DNA of 33,157 nt from Halobacteriales archaeon QS_8_69_73 (GTDB taxonomy: Archaea > Halobacteriota > Halobacteria > Halobacteriales > Haloarculaceae). Below are positions 30,332-33,157 of the stretch, piece after piece; the stretch's first letter is position 1; each line of letters begins with the position of its first letter. The notes under the pieces were generated by a model, which was given only the letters and a program-made list of their open reading frames with translations, ran no database searches and was not told the origin of the DNA. Location: assembly GCA_003022945.1 (NCBI GenBank), contig PXRZ01000078.1, forward strand, positions 1-33,157, given 5' to 3'. The position numbers and the translations under genes are program-made.

Positions 30332-30808
30332 TCAGTCGGGGTCGACACCGAAGGGGCTCTCGGTCTCGGTCCACGCCCAGCCGGGCAGGCGGGTCTGGAA
30401 GCCGGCCGCCAGCGCCGCCAGCCGGTCGTCGTCGCCGGCCGTCTCGGCGTCGACGGTGACGTCCGCGACGTGGAACGTCGACTCCGCCAGCAGCGCCAGC
30501 GGCTGGCCGCCGGCGATCGTCGAGGCCAGCCGCCGGCCGAGGAACTCGTCGACGACGAAGCCGGGGTAGTCGCCGGCGCAGTCGAGCTCCCGGAGCAGCG
30601 CCGACAGCGCGGCGACGTTGACCGCCCGGTCGCCGTCGGCGAACACCGCCTCGACCTCCGCGCGGTACGTCTCGGCGTCGACGGGGTCGACCGTGACGCC
30701 GAACTGCGGTCCGAGCCTCCCCCGAACGTCGTTTATCAGCTCCGGAACCGCCTCGTCGTCGCGGATTCTGTCCCGCTCCTCGGCGACGACGGCGGGCGTT
30801 ACTTCCAT
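30332..30808 (-). CDS. hypothetical protein, 158 aa
   Basis: A soluble, acidic protein starting MEVTPAVVAEERDRIRDDEAVPELINDVRGRLG. It is mainly helical and has no cysteine cluster, membrane helix or signal peptide; a motif-like stretch is FVVDEFLGRRLASTIAGGQPLALL. The frame is open further upstream, but those residues (RSHRYAGTVTSTND and so on) look non-coding, so the ATG at 30806-30808 is chosen. Composition is typically haloarchaeal. I do not recognise the family. It lies between the azlCD pair and a Tat-secreted protein, all on the minus strand, with no shared function evident. Confidence 0.6.
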   Translation of the reverse strand: MEVTPAVVAEERDRIRDDEAVPELINDVRGRLGPQFGVTVDPVDAETYRAEVEAVFADGDRAVNVAALSALLRELDCAGDYPGFVVDEFLGRRLASTIAGGQPLALLAESTFHVADVTVDAETAGDDDRLAALAAGFQTRLPGWAWTETESPFGVDPD

Positions 30809-30944
30809 GCCGGGCGATCGGGCCGGCGTCGCCTCAACCTTCCGCCGGCCCCGCGAGCCGACGTCGTTCGTGCTGGTTACTGTACCCGCGTACCGGTGCG
30901 ACCGCACGCCGTCGTGCGGTTAATACGACGGGCGGTGGTCGGTA

Positions 30945-31778
30945 TCAGGGCTGTTCGGGGCCGACGACCCGCTCGCGGCTGGACGTGTTCGACGCCGCGA
31001 TCCAGCCGCCCGACCTCTCTCGCGGGCGGACCTCGAACGGACCGAAGGCGTACTCCCCGGTCGCCTCCGGGCCGCTCGGGGCCTCGACGTAGTAGGTCGC
31101 CGACCCGTCGTTCGGGGCGAGATAGACGTGTTTGGCGTCGCCGAAGGTCGGCTCGACCGGACCACCGGCTCGCGATCGGTCGAGATCACCGTCCACGACG
31201 GTCCAGGACGCCGGGACGCGATCCCGCACCGCCACGGGCTCGAACGTCCCGGGGACTAGTTCGACCTGCTCGACCTGCCCGCCGGTGAAGACGGAGGCGT
31301 CGCCGCGGCGGGAGCCGGTGATCGGAAACGGCGTGACGTCGTCGGTACCGGAGCGGCCGTGCTGGCGGGTCCGGTCGTTGTCGAACCGGAGTTCGGCCAC
31401 CTCCTCCCCGCCGAGTTCGGCGTCGTCGGTCGGGAACTGCAGGAGGAGGTCCTCGCGGCCGTCGCCGTCGATATCGCGGGCCTCGTGGTAGACCGACCTT
31501 GGCCCCCGACCCTCGGCGACCAACTCGGGCGCCCCGAAGCGATACCGGACGGCCGACGCCGTCGGGTCGAACTCCTCGGTCGCGAGCACGCCGACGGCGG
31601 TGAAGCCCTCGCTGTCGGGGTTGATACGGTTCGGCGTCACGCCGGGTTTGACCTCGATGGTCAACTCCGATGGAAAGTGCGCCGTCGCCGAGCCGGCGAA
31701 TCCGCCGACGACCGCGGTGGCGCCGGCCGCGGCACCGAGCCGTCGCACGACGTCGCGTCTCGAAGGGTGATCGAACAT
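30945..31778 (-). CDS. Tat-secreted protein with VKPG-type and carboxypeptidase-tail-like domains
   Basis: A 277-aa exported protein. The N-terminus has a twin-arginine signal (SRRDVVRRLGAAAGATAVVG) with a probable cleavage after ATAH. Residues about 38-130 (LTIEVKPGVTPNRINPDSEGF, then ARDIDGDGREDLLLQF) match a secreted domain seen in many bacteria and archaea, with an Asp-rich DIDGDGREDL loop that probably binds calcium. The C-terminal part (FTGGQVEQVELV, VPASWTVV, ATGEYAFGPFEVRP) resembles the tail of the M14 carboxypeptidase at 1739-2110 (FTGGQTNRVEI, IPDGWSVE, SGDYTFGPAEA). No catalytic residues are visible, so a surface or adhesive role is possible. A TATA box (ATATTTTATC, complement of about 31804-31813) lies about 28 nt upstream. 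Complete. Confidence 0.7.
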   Translation of the reverse strand: MFDHPSRRDVVRRLGAAAGATAVVGGFAGSATAHFPSELTIEVKPGVTPNRINPDSEGFTAVGVLATEEFDPTASAVRYRFGAPELVAEGRGPRSVYHEARDIDGDGREDLLLQFPTDDAELGGEEVAELRFDNDRTRQHGRSGTDDVTPFPITGSRRGDASVFTGGQVEQVELVPGTFEPVAVRDRVPASWTVVDGDLDRSRAGGPVEPTFGDAKHVYLAPNDGSATYYVEAPSGPEATGEYAFGPFEVRPRERSGGWIAASNTSSRERVVGPEQP

Positions 31779-32106
31779 CGACGTATTCTACAATGGGATT
31801 TCGATAAAATATTCTGGTTCATCTGTCGAATTAAGGCGTTTCAGCGGTGTCAGACACGATATCGTCCGGCAGACCGGGCGACTACGACCCCCGAGTGCAC
31901 GCTGGCCGTTTGCGAAGGATTTTATATGAGTGGTGGGTAACCCCCGGGCACGAGCGGGTTTTCCGGCGTCTCCCGGGGTCGTCGAACGGCGACGGCAGGC
32001 GGTACACCCGGACCAGCGACCCATCCTCACGACGTCGACCGGGCCGTTGGATACCGTCGAAGGCGACCACCGCAGCGCCGGAACGCCCGATTCGAAGATC
32101 TACAGT
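31779..32106. promoter_or_regulatory. intergenic region with promoters of the secreted protein and aCPSF1
   Basis: This 328-nt gap separates divergent genes and is less GC-rich at its left end. ATATTTTATC on the minus strand (about 31804-31813) is the TATA box of the secreted protein. TTTTATATG at 31920-31928 is the best plus-strand TATA box. It would start transcription near 31950 and give the nuclease gene a leader of about 155 nt, unusual for a clade with mostly leaderless mRNAs. I see no tRNA or other RNA gene in it. Confidence 0.4.
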
Positions 32107-33157
32107 ATGAGCGCAGTAGAGCGGCAACTCGAGGATATCAAGGAAACGATCGCCAGCGAAGTGCCGAACGACGTCTCCGTGTCCGACGTGACTTACGAGG
32201 GCCCGGAGCTCGTGGTGTACACCCGCGACCCGAAGAAGTTCGCCGGCGACGGCGACCTCATCCGTCGGCTGGCCTCACAGCTCCGGAAGCGCATCACCGT
32301 CCGGCCGGACCCGGACGTTCTCTCCCGGCCCGGTGAGGCCCGCGACCGGATTCGCGAGATCATCCCCGAGGAGGCCGGCGTCACCGACCTCGACTTCCAC
32401 GCCGACACCGGCGAGGTGGTCATCGAGGCCGAAAAGCCCGGTATGGTCATCGGCCGCCACGGCTCGACGCTCCGGGAGATCACCCAGGCGGTCGGCTGGA
32501 CGCCCGAGGTGGTTCGAACGCCGCCCATCGAGTCCTCGACCGTCTCGAACGTCCGGAACTTCCTCAAGCAGGAGCGCGACGAGCGCCGGGACATCCTCGA
32601 GCGGGTCGGCCGCCAGATCCACCGCGAGGAGATGGCCGACGACGAGTGGGTCCGCATCACGACGCTGGGCTGCTGCCGGGAGGTCGGCCGCGCGTCGTTC
32701 ATCCTCAACACCCCGGAGACGCGCGTGCTCATCGACTGCGGCGACAAACCCGGCGCCGAGGGCGAAGTACCGTACCTCCAGGTGCCGGAGGCGCTGGGCG
32801 GCGGCCCCCAGAACATCGACGCCGTCGTGCTGACCCACGCCCACCTCGATCACTCGGCGCTCATTCCGCTGCTGTTCAAGTACGGCTACGACGGCCCCAT
32901 CTACTGTACGGAGCCGACCCGCGACCTGATGGGGCTGTTGACGCTGGACTACCTCGACGTCGCCGCCAAGGAGGGCCGCGCACCGCCCTACGAGTCCGGG
33001 CAGGTCCGGGAGGCCATCAAACACTGCATCCCGCTGGAGTACGGCGACGTGACCGACATCGCGCCGGACCTGAAGCTGACGTTCCACAACGCCGGCCACA
33101 TCCTCGGGTCGGCGGTGTCGCACTTCCACGTCGGCGACGGCCTCTACAACGTCGCCT
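32107..33157 (+). CDS. beta-CASP ribonuclease aCPSF1 (KH-domain, transcription termination factor), 5' part
   Basis: The first about 350 residues of a metallo-beta-lactamase/beta-CASP nuclease; the reading frame runs off the right edge. In archaea this protein (aCPSF1/FttA) cleaves RNA 3' ends and drives transcription termination. Residues 1-60 plus 60-150 form the two archaeal KH domains: VIGRHGSTLREI has the GxxG loop. From about 185 the nuclease begins: RITTLGCCREVGRASFIL, LIDCGDKPG, and the metal-binding HAHLDHS (HxHxDH). HNAGHILGSAVSHFHVGD supplies a further metal ligand. The ATG at 32107 matches the usual MSAVERQLEDIKE start. No damage is seen in the visible part. Confidence 0.92.
   Translation, partial: MSAVERQLEDIKETIASEVPNDVSVSDVTYEGPELVVYTRDPKKFAGDGDLIRRLASQLRKRITVRPDPDVLSRPGEARDRIREIIPEEAGVTDLDFHADTGEVVIEAEKPGMVIGRHGSTLREITQAVGWTPEVVRTPPIESSTVSNVRNFLKQERDERRDILERVGRQIHREEMADDEWVRITTLGCCREVGRASFILNTPETRVLIDCGDKPGAEGEVPYLQVPEALGGGPQNIDAVVLTHAHLDHSALIPLLFKYGYDGPIYCTEPTRDLMGLLTLDYLDVAAKEGRAPPYESGQVREAIKHCIPLEYGDVTDIAPDLKLTFHNAGHILGSAVSHFHVGDGLYNVA

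Noticed and set aside
1-33157. tRNA, rRNA, transposase or integrase genes
   Set aside because: I saw no cloverleaf with a T-loop signature, no rRNA-like stretch and no mobile-element protein motifs in any frame.

Overview
The window is chromosomal DNA from a halophilic archaeon (class Halobacteria). The evidence is the very high GC content, strongly acidic proteins, TATA boxes about 25-30 nt before leaderless starts, Tat-type signal peptides on secreted proteins, halocyanins, an archaeal-type prolyl-tRNA synthetase, an sn-glycerol-1-phosphate dehydrogenase and a KH-domain beta-CASP nuclease (aCPSF1). The genus cannot be fixed from the sequence. I saw no rRNA, tRNA, CRISPR array, transposase or phage genes.

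Layout. 1-3.7 kb: the end of a frameshifted M14 carboxypeptidase, an NAD-dependent epimerase and a PsiE-like membrane protein. 3.75-4.25 kb: a repeat-rich gap. 4.3-7.1 kb: a damaged egsA, endonuclease III and small membrane proteins. 7.2-12.9 kb: a respiratory cytochrome bc-type cluster (halocyanin, small membrane protein, Rieske, split cytochrome b, and several uncharacterised membrane proteins). 13.0-15.3 kb: a prenyl diphosphate synthase and an M42 peptidase. 15.3-15.9 kb: a gap full of hairpins and repeats. 15.9-18.7 kb: a second halocyanin, small proteins, an SRPBCC protein and an ArsA/Get3 ATPase. 18.8-21.8 kb: a zinc alcohol dehydrogenase divergent from an amidohydrolase and a DUF59-type protein. 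22.1-26.7 kb: glutamate synthase. 26.9-31.8 kb: ProRS, a GNAT protein, DUF2061, AzlCD and a Tat-secreted protein. From 32.1 kb to the edge: aCPSF1.

Two signals stand out. First, a structured element occurs twice, at about 15.6 kb between genes and at about 25.8 kb inside gltB. Conserved linkers (TGGTTCGA, TCGTCATCACGA, TCGAACGA) separate two 11-bp hairpins whose stem sequences differ between copies while almost all pairing is kept. In gltB the element is read in frame and adds a Gly/Ser/Arg/Asp-rich insert. Second, at least six genes carry what look like internal losses, most with a frame change: egsA, a respiratory-cluster membrane protein, azlC, a GNAT acetyltransferase and both halocyanins; the M14 peptidase has a simple frameshift. 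Because egsA is needed for archaeal lipids, assembly error is a serious explanation. The two halocyanins lose frame at the same base, at the edge of a 195-nt near-identical tract, so gene conversion or programmed frameshifting should also be considered.

The electron-transfer genes form a coherent unit with overlaps or 2-nt gaps. The dehydrogenase/amidohydrolase/DUF59 trio resembles the accessory genes beside bacterial propane-type diiron monooxygenases, although no monooxygenase is present here.
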